Positions 45,677 through 57,200 of a stretch of DNA of 64,000 nt are shown here, piece after piece. The stretch's first letter is position 1, and each line of letters starts with the position of its first letter. The notes under the pieces were generated by a model that did not search any database, was not told the DNA's origin, and worked only from the letters and a program-made list of their open reading frames with translations. Origin of the DNA: Chrysaora quinquecirrha (taxonomy: Eukaryota; Cnidaria; Scyphozoa; Semaeostomeae; Pelagiidae); the NCBI GenBank assembly GCA_014526335.1, contig JACTAT010000029.1, positions 4,854,105 through 4,918,104 on the forward strand, written 5' to 3'. Both the position numbers and the translations under genes were made by a program.

Positions 45677-46708
45677 TGAGGGACGGGATTAGAATCAAGC
45701 GGTGTGTAAGTTTTTCGAGAAATCAATGCTCTGAAATTATCAGATAAGGCAAAACTGTTTCTATGTGCACAAAACAGGCTTTTTGGGATTGATTGATGTG
45801 GACAGATTCGGAATATATCGGAATTTTCTTATGACGCCAAGTTTCAGAGGCCTTTACATAAGTTTGGATTCGATTAGGTAGTCCAAAGCTGCAGACTATT
45901 TCTTGTGTGTATGGCAAGTTTTTTACGTAGAATTAAGTTACTTTCTAACCTGGATGGAGTTATAGATGAAGATTCGTGGTATTTGAAACAGGAATTTAGA
46001 CATTTTTATCAAGGTAAGGTATGATCGTATGCTTATCTTTGAACGAGGGTCCAGATTTATCCGATAAATCTTACAGATAATAAAGTAAAAAATGATTGAA
46101 TGAGCCTTGCAAATCATCCCTTTGAACTATGAAATCTTCTTACAGCCACAAATCAAGGTATATTGTATATATTCATACAATCAAATGCTTTATGGACTTA
46201 CTTTTAAACCACAACTTAGGACCGCCTGATTATTTCTTTCGTTAGAGCGGGGCAAATTTTATTACGATACTGATAGGATGGGTTTAAGATTCATTCATTT
46301 AAAGCGTCCTGCATTCTTCAGCCGCTATGCAAATCTTTTTACAGATTATGTACGATAAGATATACTGTATTGCTTAATACTTGTGATCATCATTTTTGTA
46401 AAATTACAATCACAAAATCGTAAACATTGAGGGTTTCAGTGAATTAAATTTTAAGCTGCCATGAAATAGGAAATAGTCCTAAATAATCAAATAAAGGCAT
46501 TGTTTGTTTTTTATTTTTTTTTGTATTTACACGAATTTGAATCATTTTCCAGAGGTTGCTTCTATTTGCTTGCTAATGCCATGTTTGTTTATTCATTGTT
46601 TATTCATTGGTTTCATGGTATGTCAGCATTGTTCTGTCGTTATTCGTCATTTTGCAAATGGGTTGCTACCGGTTGCTGTTGTTCGCTGCCCCTGTGGGTC
46701 ACTCTTAG

Positions 46709-46984
46709 GCCCTGGCCATACGATCAACCATTGTTGGTCAAACATTTGCAATTTGCTTTACAAGCAATGTTTGACCGTTTGGCGTTTGACATTGCTTGAC
46801 AAACAAAAATATAATTTAACTATGTTACACGCTGTTTTTGAAAAAATTCAAAACAATTTCTTGTTGTCACAATCAAAACCTCTTTAACAAGCAAAGTTTT
46901 GCGACTGGCCAATCGGGAAAACATTTTGTTTGACAAGCAAATGTTAGATGTTTGACGAGCAATGTTTGATCTTTTGGCCAGGGC
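46709..46984. mobile_element. TTA-type MITE, best preserved copy
   Basis: TTA (46706-46708), then GGCCCTGGCCATACGATCAA; the right end TTTGATCTTTTGGCCAGGGCC is followed by TTA (46985-46987). The terminal inverted repeats extend over about 50 bp with internal AAACATTTG/CAAATGTTT motifs. A TTA duplication and a GGCCCTG start are typical of PIF/Harbinger MITEs. That superfamily call is inference. Confidence 0.85.
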
Positions 46985-47269
46985 CTTAAATCACTTAAAT
47001 ATTTGCGTAGTGAAACTGTGTGACCAGAATGGGTGTCTTTTCCCCTTGGTTTTCCCTGAGAATGGGTATGCTTTTTTATTTCTTTATATCTTTACCTGAG
47101 AATGGATGGTTTTTTCGAAAAACACCTACAAATGCGTGTTTTTCTAATTTATCTGCCTTAGAATGTTAAATGTTTTTTATATTACCTGCCCTCTCACAAA
47201 AAGCACCCCCTTTGGACTGAGCCGCTTGTGACACTCCTTTGATGGTGTTATTTGCAAGCTCTGTCATTA

Positions 47270-47646
47270 CACTCTTTTTTTTTTATAAGAGTACTATAAA
47301 TTTTGCCCAGCCTCAATATTCTTAAGAAATTTTCGTTTTGAGCCTGAAAATATTCTTAAAGTATTCTTATTTTTTCAAACATACTATGGTTTCAGGGGAA
47401 CATAGTTAAAAGAAAAATTACGAGTAAATGGCGGAGCGAAAGAAAAATTCAACTATATTATAACAATAAGAATGTTGTTTAACAATCATGAAGTTTCATT
47501 TTAACATTGCAAAACAGGCAACTGCTGAAAAATGAGGCACAAATATGCGAGCTGAGGCTGAGCATATTCTTACAATATTCTTAAAAATTGGATGATTCTG
47601 AGCCTAAATATTCTTATTAACTTTATTCTTATAAAAAAAAAGAGTG
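47270..47646. mobile_element. TA-flanked MITE with CACTCTTTTTTTTTATAAGA ends
   Basis: Both termini read CACTCTTTTTTTTT(T)ATAAGA in inverted orientation, each next to TA. Subterminal TATTCTTA and GAGCCT(G/A)AA blocks recur inside. Probably a mariner-type non-autonomous element. Confidence 0.8.
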
Positions 47647-48061
47647 TAATCGAAAGAAAACTTTTGCCAGTTGCTTTAAAACTGCTTCAAAAAAATTTTC
47701 GTCAGAACATTAATTTTTCATAAATTCAAACAATTCCTCCTCTTTGACACATATTTTGAAATACGCGCTCCGGGCTCTTAATCCAGGATATAAAGCTACT
47801 GAAAACGGCTACTGATTCGAATAAACTTGTAAAAGAGGCATTTCTAAGAGGGGGCGTTAGTTGAATAGTTTAAGTTATAGAAGGGACATTCATTCGATGG
47901 TGCATTTTAAGAAAGCGGCTTGTGTTCGAAAAAGTGAGCTTTTAATCGATACACTTTTTTTAATAAGCAACTGGATTTTTGGTCCAGCAGCCCTCAAAGT
48001 TTTTCTGATCATTTTTTTCAGCAGCCGCATAATCAGACGATGATAACTTCGCTCGAAAAAC

Positions 48062-48212
48062 ATGTTCACAGACTTGACATTACATGAACTGGCAGCACAA
48101 GGTGACTTGAAGCAGATTGATTCATATATTAAACATGGCAAAACTGCTTTCATCAACGAAAAGGATGAAGATTTCGGCTATCGAACACCCTTGCATTTAG
48201 CTGCACAAAAAG
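48062..48212 (+). CDS. alternative first exon A of the ankyrin gene
   Basis: Encodes MFTDLTLHELAAQGDLKQID, a linker, and DFGYRTPLHLAAQK before donor G|GTTAGT. It is the shortest and most divergent of the three, lacking the 10-12 residue extension before LHE. The satellite array at 48.6-50.7 kb lies between it and exon B. Confidence 0.78.
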
Positions 48213-51200
48213 GTTAGTAAGATTTAATTCGCAACTTCTTCCGATTTTTCGCTTTCTCGCATCCCACTTTTTTGAAGCGTTTGCCACTTCAACCCTGACC
48301 ACGTGATCAAACATTGTTCGTAAAACAATTGAGATTTGCCTTACAAGCAATGTTTGACCCTTTGGTCACGTCACAAAACATTGCTTGGCAAGCAGAGTTT
48401 GCTAAGCAATGTTTTCGAAAATTCTCAACAACATTTTACGCTTGTATCAAGAAAAACTTGTTTGACGAGCAATGTTTTTCGATTTTGCCAAATGCTTGAC
48501 AAACAAAGTTCAAATGTTTCACAAACAATGTTTGATCGCTTGGTCTGGGCCTTAGGCTACAGTTTTTGCTAGACATTGCTTGACTCGAGTGCCGCTCACA
48601 TCAGATAGACCCTACCTTACATGCTGCTCACGCCAGGCATTCTTTGTCTCGAATACTGCTCACGCCAAACATTTGCTATCTTGAATACTGCTCACGCCAG
48701 ACATTCGCTATCTTGAATGCCTGTCACGTCAGACATTCTTTATCTCGAATACCGCTCACGCCAGATTTTCACTGTCTTGAATACCGTTCACCCCAGACAT
48801 TGGATAACTGGAATACCGCTTATGTCATACATAAGTTTTCTGGAATACCGTTAATGAAGGACACTTGCTACCTGAAATACTGCTCACGTCAGACATTGGA
48901 TATCTGGAATACCGCTCATGTCAGACATTGGATATCTGTAAAACCGCTCACGTCAGACATTCACTGTTTCGAATACCGCTCACGTCACGCAAAACACTCG
49001 CTGTCTGGAGTACCGCTCATGCAAGACATTTGCTACCTTGAATACTGCCCACGTCAGACATTGGATATCTGTAATACCGCTCACATCAGACATTCACTGT
49101 TTCGAATACCGCTCACGTCAGACATAAGTTATCTGGAATACCGTTCATGCAAGACACTTGCTACCTGAAATACTGCTCACGTCAGACATTGGATATCTGT
49201 AATACCGCTCACGTCAGACATTGGATATCTGAAATATTGCTCACGTCAGACATTGGATATCTATAATACCGCTCACGTCAGACATTGGATATCTGGAATA
49301 CCGCTCACGTCAGACATAAGTTATCTGGAATACCGCTCACGCAAGACACTTGCTACCTGGAATACTGCTCGTGTCAGACATGGGATATCTGTAATACCGC
49401 TCACGTCAGACATTGGATATCTGGAATACCGCTCACGTCAGACATAAGTTATCTGGAATACCGTTCATGCAAGACACTTGCTACCTGAAATACTGCTCAC
49501 GTCAGACATTGGATATCTGTAATACCGCTCACGTCAGACATTGGATATCTGGAATACCGCTCACGTCAGACATAAGTTATCTGAATACCGCTCACGCAAG
49601 ACACTTGCTACCTGGAATACTGCTCGTGTCAGACATGGGATATCTGTAATACCGCTCACGTCAGACATTGGATATCTGGAATACCGCTCACGTCAGACAT
49701 AAGTTATCTGGAATACCGTTCATGCAAGACACTTGCTACCTGAAATACTGCTCACGTCAGACATTGGATATCTGTAATACCGCTCACGTCAGACATTGGA
49801 TATCTGGAATACCGCTCACGTCAGACATAAGTTATCTGGAATACCGCTCACGCAAGACACTTGCTACCTGAAATACTGCTCACGTCAGACATTGGATATC
49901 TGTAATACCGCTCACGTCAGACATTGGATATCTGAAATATTGCTCACGTCAGACATTGGATATCTATAATACCGCTCACGTCAGACATTGGATATCTGGA
50001 ATACCGCTCACGTCAGACATAAGTTATCTGGAATACCGCTCACGCAAGACACTTGCTACCTGGAATACTGCTCGTGTCAGACATGGGATATCTGTAATAC
50101 CGCTCACGTCAGACATTGGATATCTGGAATACCGCTCACGTCAGACATAAGTTATCTGGAATACCGTTCATGCAAGACACTTGCTACCTGAAATACTGCT
50201 CACGTCAGACATTGGATATCTGTAATACCGCTCACGTCAGACATTGGATATCTGGAATACCGCTCACGTCAGACATAAGTTATCTGGAATACCGCTCACG
50301 CAAGACACTTGCTACCTGGAATACTGCTCGTGTCAGACATGGGATATCTGTAATACCGCTCACGTCAGACATTGGATATCTGGAATACCGCTCACGTCAG
50401 ACATAAGTTATCTGGAATACCGTTCATGCAAGACACTTGCTACCTGAAATACTGCTCACGTCAGACATTGGATATCTGTAATACCGCTCACGTCAGACAT
50501 TGGATATCTGAAATATTGCTCACGTCAGACATAAGTTATCTGGAATACCGCTCACGTTAGACATTCACTGTTTTGAATAATGCTCACGTCAGACATTGAA
50601 TACCTAGAGTACCGCTCACGTTATACATTCGCTGTTTCGAATACCGCTTACACCAGACATTCGCTAGATGGATTGCCACTCTAGCTAGACATTCCCTATT
50701 TGGAATAACGCTTACGCCAGACATCTGCTATCTTGAGCAGATAGATGCCTTGCTGAAGATGCCTTACAGTCCACGCAAAAAAAGCAAATTCAAAAACACT
50801 TCAAGTAAGTCCAAAGATAATTGTCCAAATGAAAAATCCTTTAAGAAGAGTTTCTTGATTTTGACGACAAAGGCTTGTTAGAGTTTTCTTATGAAAAATA
50901 TAAACGTAATATAGGTCCGAAAACCTGCTGTTTATATTCCACCATCGCGTCCTGCGATCGTGCGTGTATGGGAATCATAAGCCCAGCGCAAAATTGTCAT
51001 GGCCATTGATGCATCATGGCCAGTCGGATAAGAGAAGTGCATTGAGCGGGATGGAAGACATTTTGAGCATATCATTGACTGAAAGAACGAGTTATTGATT
51101 TTTCCGTTTTGTTGTGAAGGATATAAAGTTGCACATTTTGTTACAGTGAGTTTTTGTGTAGCAAAGTTTTAAAGTCAATTTATTCAGAGATGCTAACCCA

Positions 51201-54200
51201 TATCACCAAGGTATTTACGCAAAATATCTCACTTGAGTTGAATATAATGTAGTAATAATTTCAGGAAATTCACACTTGAGAATAAATTATTTAAAAATTA
51301 TTTAGCTGGGGGGTCCCTTTTTTGGGCCACCCTTTATATGGACTTGTTTTATTGCGGCAGCAGACCGAATAGACAAGTGAGCTTTGACAAAGCTGTGGAA
51401 TCATCCACCTTTATTCTATTCAAAAACAAATGCACACCAACGGTAATCCAAAATAGAACTTTTTCATACAAGATTCTTAAGAGTCTGGGCCTTTAGGCTT
51501 ACCTGAATACAATGCATGTTCTTAAACAAACAGTGCTTAGTCTAATAGTATAATAAGGGCTATCGCAAGACTTTACCTTTTGACTCTGTATTTACGTTTA
51601 ATAAAAAACTGTTTGTGAATGGGAATCTTTGTACTACAGCCAAATGTATACTTTTTGTAGATTTTATACGTTCCCGACGTCCAGGCGTTGGTTTTGTGCA
51701 TATAAGGTTATATGTAGGCAAGGAAACACTGAGTGAAATTGAAATAGTGAGATATGATATGACTTTTCTTTGTCAATTGAGATATGTATCGTATTTTCAA
51801 TGGAGATTTTGTCCTGTTTGGTTCACCTTTTAATAGCCATAATAACCAAGTCTGGAACCTGCAAATTGTAAAGCAGATTTTGCAAACGAAAATGGTTTAG
51901 TTTTCTCGAATTTATGGTCAATGCGGATTTAACTTGTCGACAATTTTTACCCTCCTTGCTGTTAAAGTGCGTCTTTTTAAGCTGTTCTGGTTTTGGCCTA
52001 ACTGCGAAGTCAGCCAAAACTCTGCAAATGTTGACAAATGGGTTTTGCTGTATTTAAGCCTCTTTTCTTCGAATTATTCTAAATGTACGATGAGAAATTG
52101 GCTCTTTGGTAGTCGTCGTTCTGTAAAGAAGGCCTAGAAACTGGCTGAAGAAGAAAGGGGCTTCTGAAACAAAGCTTTTTGAGGTCCCGGTTTGTTTTGG
52201 AGCTCTTGTTCGTGAGATTTAGAACTTTGGTTTGTAGCAGTTTCTGGTGTTTTCAAGAGAATACGTTCTTATTGCAGTCGGAAAACTTGCTAGGCCTTTC
52301 AAAAAGGATAAATCTACGCGAAAATTGAAGAACAAGATTTAGACCGAAAAAAGGCCAAAATTTTACAGCAGTTTCGAAAAGAAGAACTCTTTATGCAGAA
52401 TGACTACTCGACAAAACTCTGGTGTAATCACAGACGAGCTATCTCTTCACGATGCTGCTGCAAATGGCGATGAAAGGAAAGTTGAGGATTTCAAATTGTT
52501 TGTAAAGCGCGGGAAATTTGATATCAATTTCAAGGATGAGGACTGGGGAGAGAGAACTGCCTTGCATTGTGCATCAGAACGAGGTATGCTGTCGTAGCAT
52601 CTTTTGATTGATCAGTTCGCGCTTAAAACCTGCGCATGTTAACTTTAGTCCGTCCTGCGCCGATGGTTCAGGCCTGCAAGCTCTTCGGTGTAAACCTCAA
52701 AGTCTCTGCCTGGAAATCCTCTCGGAAATCCTTTTTTTCTTGGAAACTCTTGAGAAATTCTTCAGAATTTTGTCTGAAATCGGGTTCGCCAGCAAATAAT
52801 TTCCCATCATCGTCATGTGACTGCCATCCCAGGGCGCCAAAATGCTTGTTGTATAAAAACAAGAAGAGAGCTCTGAAAAGTGTAAAATGTTAGGAAAATA
52901 GAGGGGCATTTCACGCTGAATTTTCATTAAAACAAAAAGAGATCTAAGGCATCTCCATGAAAACAATAGGACTTTCAGCAAAGATGTACGAGGTTTTCAA
53001 GGAAAGAATTTCCCCTCCAGGAAAAGAAGGCTGCTCCTGTCCATAAAAATCTTTTTCAGATAGAAGGCATGAATGTGAATGTCCTTCGTTTCAACGCTAA
53101 AACGACCAAGACTGTATGAGTTGGAGGGAGATCAACTCGACGATTTCCTTGAGCTCTTTTAATTTTTCAGTGTGAACGTCGTTGGCTCTCTTACCAAAGA
53201 ACCGTTGGCTTCTCTCACGAGTCAGCTGGATTACACCACGACGCCACAGCACCTTCGCTACAGCACCTATTTTAGTTCTCTTACCATGCAGTCCAGGTTC
53301 GATTCCCATCTACTGTGGTATGCCACTTGCGGAAAAATCTAGTGGTGGTGGTGGTGATATGGTGTTTTAGCGCCAGTCACTAGGATCTCAGTAGTACGTT
53401 AACTAATCGAGACCTCGACCCGGGCTGTGACGCTACGGTGGCTGGGCTCGAACCCTGACCACACTGAGCTTCTGACACCACGAGTCAGCTGGATTACACC
53501 ACGACGCCACAGCACCTTCGCCACAGCACCTATTTTAGTTTCCGCCATTCATTACAAGATATAGCCAGCTACCTATTTATCGTATAGGTATGGAATGAAT
53601 TCGCTTACTTCATTTCACGTCTAGCTTCTCCCAACTGACCATCGGGAGTGTCCCAACAGGCATTTATCAGGCTTTCATGTTTACAAATCTTATTTCCTTT
53701 GTAAAACTACCAGGAGAATAAACTATAGAAAAGCCGTTTTGAATTTAAGAAAAGGTGATAATTTTTGTAACTTTCTTTGGGGTTGGAAAAACGACACAAT
53801 CGTCCACGGGAAGCTAATCTGCTATAGGCACACATAGGCTAGGCCTATCCTAAAACTTGTTGCGTTAGATTTTGCGAGTCACGTTATCGCTGTAAATACC
53901 ATTACTAGCTAATTCAAGATTACTCTGAGCGTTGCAACAGGTACAAAGAGCCACTATCGGTTAAAAGGGAACCCGCTTGCTTTCCCTACATCGACGAAAA
54001 CGACGAAAACAATATGGCTATCTCACAACAGAAGTACAAATTGGTACACGATCTGATGCTACACGAAGCGGCCTGTGCTGGGGATGAGCTCAAACTATCT
54101 CTAACTATTACACAAGTGAAAAGAGGAAGATTCGATATAAATTTTAAAGACAGAGATTTTGGAAATAAAACTGCGTTGCATTGCGCCGCAGAATATGGTA

Positions 54201-57200
54201 TGATGAAGTTGGGATTCGTTTTCGACTACTAGATAGATAGTTGTGCACCCTGGTTGTGGAACAAGGAATTCAAGCGCGAATTCGAGCAGTGATTCGCTCC
54301 CCTGAAATCATATAGCAGGCCTACATACTAGAGTGTCGGAAATTCCGGATGTCAGAAAGTACCAGAGCGTTCCGAATGGTGGGACCAAGAGCCCTAATTT
54401 GCCGACAAACCCCTATCGTTTTTAATGGAATGTCGCATCGCAAAATTTCCGAAAAATAAACTGAAAGCACGAGGGACTCTGTGGGGCGAATCACTTCCTA
54501 GGAATCGTACATCTTCCCTTGGAATCTTATTGTTAATCATAATCATAATCATTTACTTTTATTGAGAATTTCGTACACCTACAGTAGCTATTTAAAGAGT
54601 GAAATACCCCTCGGGGGACTCTAGCCCCACGCGTCATGCCCCTATAATTTTTGTCTGTGGCATAAAACCCTACATTTGTTGAACGAGAATAGGCCTATAT
54701 TTCCACTAAAACTTTTCAAGCTTATTCTTTCACTGGAGGATGGCAGTAGATGCGTTTTCATCTCAGAAATCTTTAGGAAATCAGGGAAATCCTGCTGCTA
54801 GTTTCAAAGAAAGCCTATGCGAAACCGCTCACCGAACTGCGCTTGGCAAGGCTATCCTTACAAGGACTGCAATTCCAAATACGTTACGAAAACGTATATG
54901 GGCATTAGATTAAGGAAAACCAAATAAAATAAAAAGCCAATTGACTTTAAAGTACGTCTTCGGGCAATGATAACGGGGCTTTGCTACCTGGATTAATTTT
55001 AATAATTTGTGGTAAACTCAAACAGAGTACTGTACCTTCCTTTAATCGCTGAATTTCCCTTCGGGACAAACATTGCCGATGAAATATAATTTCTGCAAGT
55101 TTTCCTGTATATTTTCTGGAGAGCATGCTAATTTTATCTATAAAAACGTTTGAATGACAAGAGGTGATGTGGCCGAGTGGTCAGGTCCTTCTGCTCACGA
55201 CCGGCAAGTCATGGGTTCAAATCTCGTCGGGACATCTTTCCGCAAGCCTAGCCACAGTGAACTCAGCTGTCCATCCATCCGAGGTCGGTGAATAAGTACC
55301 CTGGGTCTGGGGGGTACATGACTTATGAATGGACGGGGATGTGCCGCCCAGATTTCGGAAACCCACCCACTTATAATGTAGACCTTTGCAGAAACAGACC
55401 CTATTTTATGAGTAAAAATAATCGGAATACAGAATAAGACTTTCTAGGCCTTATTATTGCGTGATATTATACTACGAACTTCTTTGACGCGATTTTTCCA
55501 CTTTTCTGACCGAATTAAAGTCAAATTTTCGACTTTTCTTCAATTGGCTACCCACTTTTATGGGGTTTTGGTTAAAATCATACCCATGTTTAGAGAATTT
55601 CAGGGCCTAAAACCCACCCATATAGGCGGCACATACCCGTACCCAAATTGTACTAAGTATCCCCCGCCCGGGACCCTGGGTATGCTGTCTAGAACATCAG
55701 TCTGAGGACACAAGCTGCAGGTCAACATCAGCTGTATAGCTGTCAGAGCCCCTAAACTGCGTTAGCAAATGAAAATTAATTGCTTGCTAGCTACCCCCTT
55801 GTAGTTTGAAGAATTTTAAAGATTCTGAAAATAGGTATAATAACGAAAGATTCCTGAAAATTCTTAGTGTTTCTTGAAGATTCTAAAGGATTCTTTGTAG
55901 AGGTTTTTAAGAGATTCCTGAAGTTATTTTGCCCTCACTTCCAGGGCCGTCGCTAGGACTCAACGACTGGGGGGGTGTAGCTCGGTATTTTGCCGAAAAA
56001 ATGGGCGTGGCTTTGTAGAGATGGGTGCGGCTTGGCTGTTGCTCTTTCCTTGGCGAATTTATTTTTGTTTCCCATGCTTTGCACACAACCGTCAGGCCAG
56101 GAATATTATTCTTGAATCATAGAACATTATTTAGAAATGGGGGACACACATGCAAGAGGAGTCCGGGGGCATGCTCCCCCGGGAAAATTTTGAAAATTTG
56201 AACTCTAAAATGCCGTGAAACACAACCTTTTCAGTTGTTGAACAACAACATTGTAATCATTTGCCAGTTTCATTCTTGTATACACTGTATAATTTGAGAC
56301 TAGTTTCATAATGCACTCTAGAGCGCTTTACAGTTTGAAATAGGACTAAACCTCTAATTTTAGACATAGGCAGTCTTGGCGACCCCGTGTATTGTATCTC
56401 CATCCTGTTTGCTGCTGCGCGGTTGTATCTGTTATGCTTGGCAAACTGGCATATACAGATACGATTAGCTGGTAAGGAAGCACTTTCTCTTGGCATTTGC
56501 TCGCAGTTAGCAACCCCCTTTCTGTAATTGATACCTAACATGTCGGCAGCTGTGGAAAGTGGATGCTAGTATTCGTCGGCAAGCTATGTGCTGAACGCTT
56601 TCCCGACATTTGCCGACACATTTATTTTGTTTCATTTGATTTGCAACATTTCTCGCCCTTAGTATTGCCGAAAAATTCCGTTCTTCTCAAATTTGCCGAC
56701 GGACGACTTACCTGGGGGGGGGGGGTGTCACACCCCCCACCCCTGTAGCTACGGCCCTGCTCACTTCTTCACTTGGACTTAATAAACAGTTATCTGTTGC
56801 GTTGTTTCCTTTCAGGTCATCTAAGATGCTGCAAGTCGTTACTAGAAGGCGGTGCAGATCCTTCATCACGCATGTGCATGGGATGGACTCCCGTACATTG
56901 TGCAGCAGAAGGAGGCCATTTATCAGTTCTTCAACTTCTAGCCGAGGCTGGTGCTTCTGTGACAGCAATGGATGACTACGGCGATACTCCTAAAGCAATT
57001 GCAAGGAGGTATGCCCATGAAGACTGTGTGGCATATTTAGAGAAGTAAGATGTTTTATTTGCTTTAGCTTGTATTGATATGACTGCAAGATACGATCCTG
57101 TACACTGTTCCTTGAATCAACGTATTCGGGCCCTGGTACCGGCCACAAAATTGGCCATATCGCCCGAAGTAATGGCGAAGGTGAAATGGTGCATTTAGCG

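Noticed and set aside
48644..50560. Many ORFs with repeated WNTAHVRH-like peptides
   Set aside because: Frame shadows of the 32-bp satellite. Neighbouring units read in different frames, and no gene context exists.
55165..55240. Functional tRNA-Leu/Ser
   Set aside because: A and B boxes are present but the acceptor stem does not pair, and the sequence continues as a SINE-like body.
56257..56541. 94-residue minus-strand ORF
   Set aside because: It lies entirely within the hAT MITE and has no transposase similarity.
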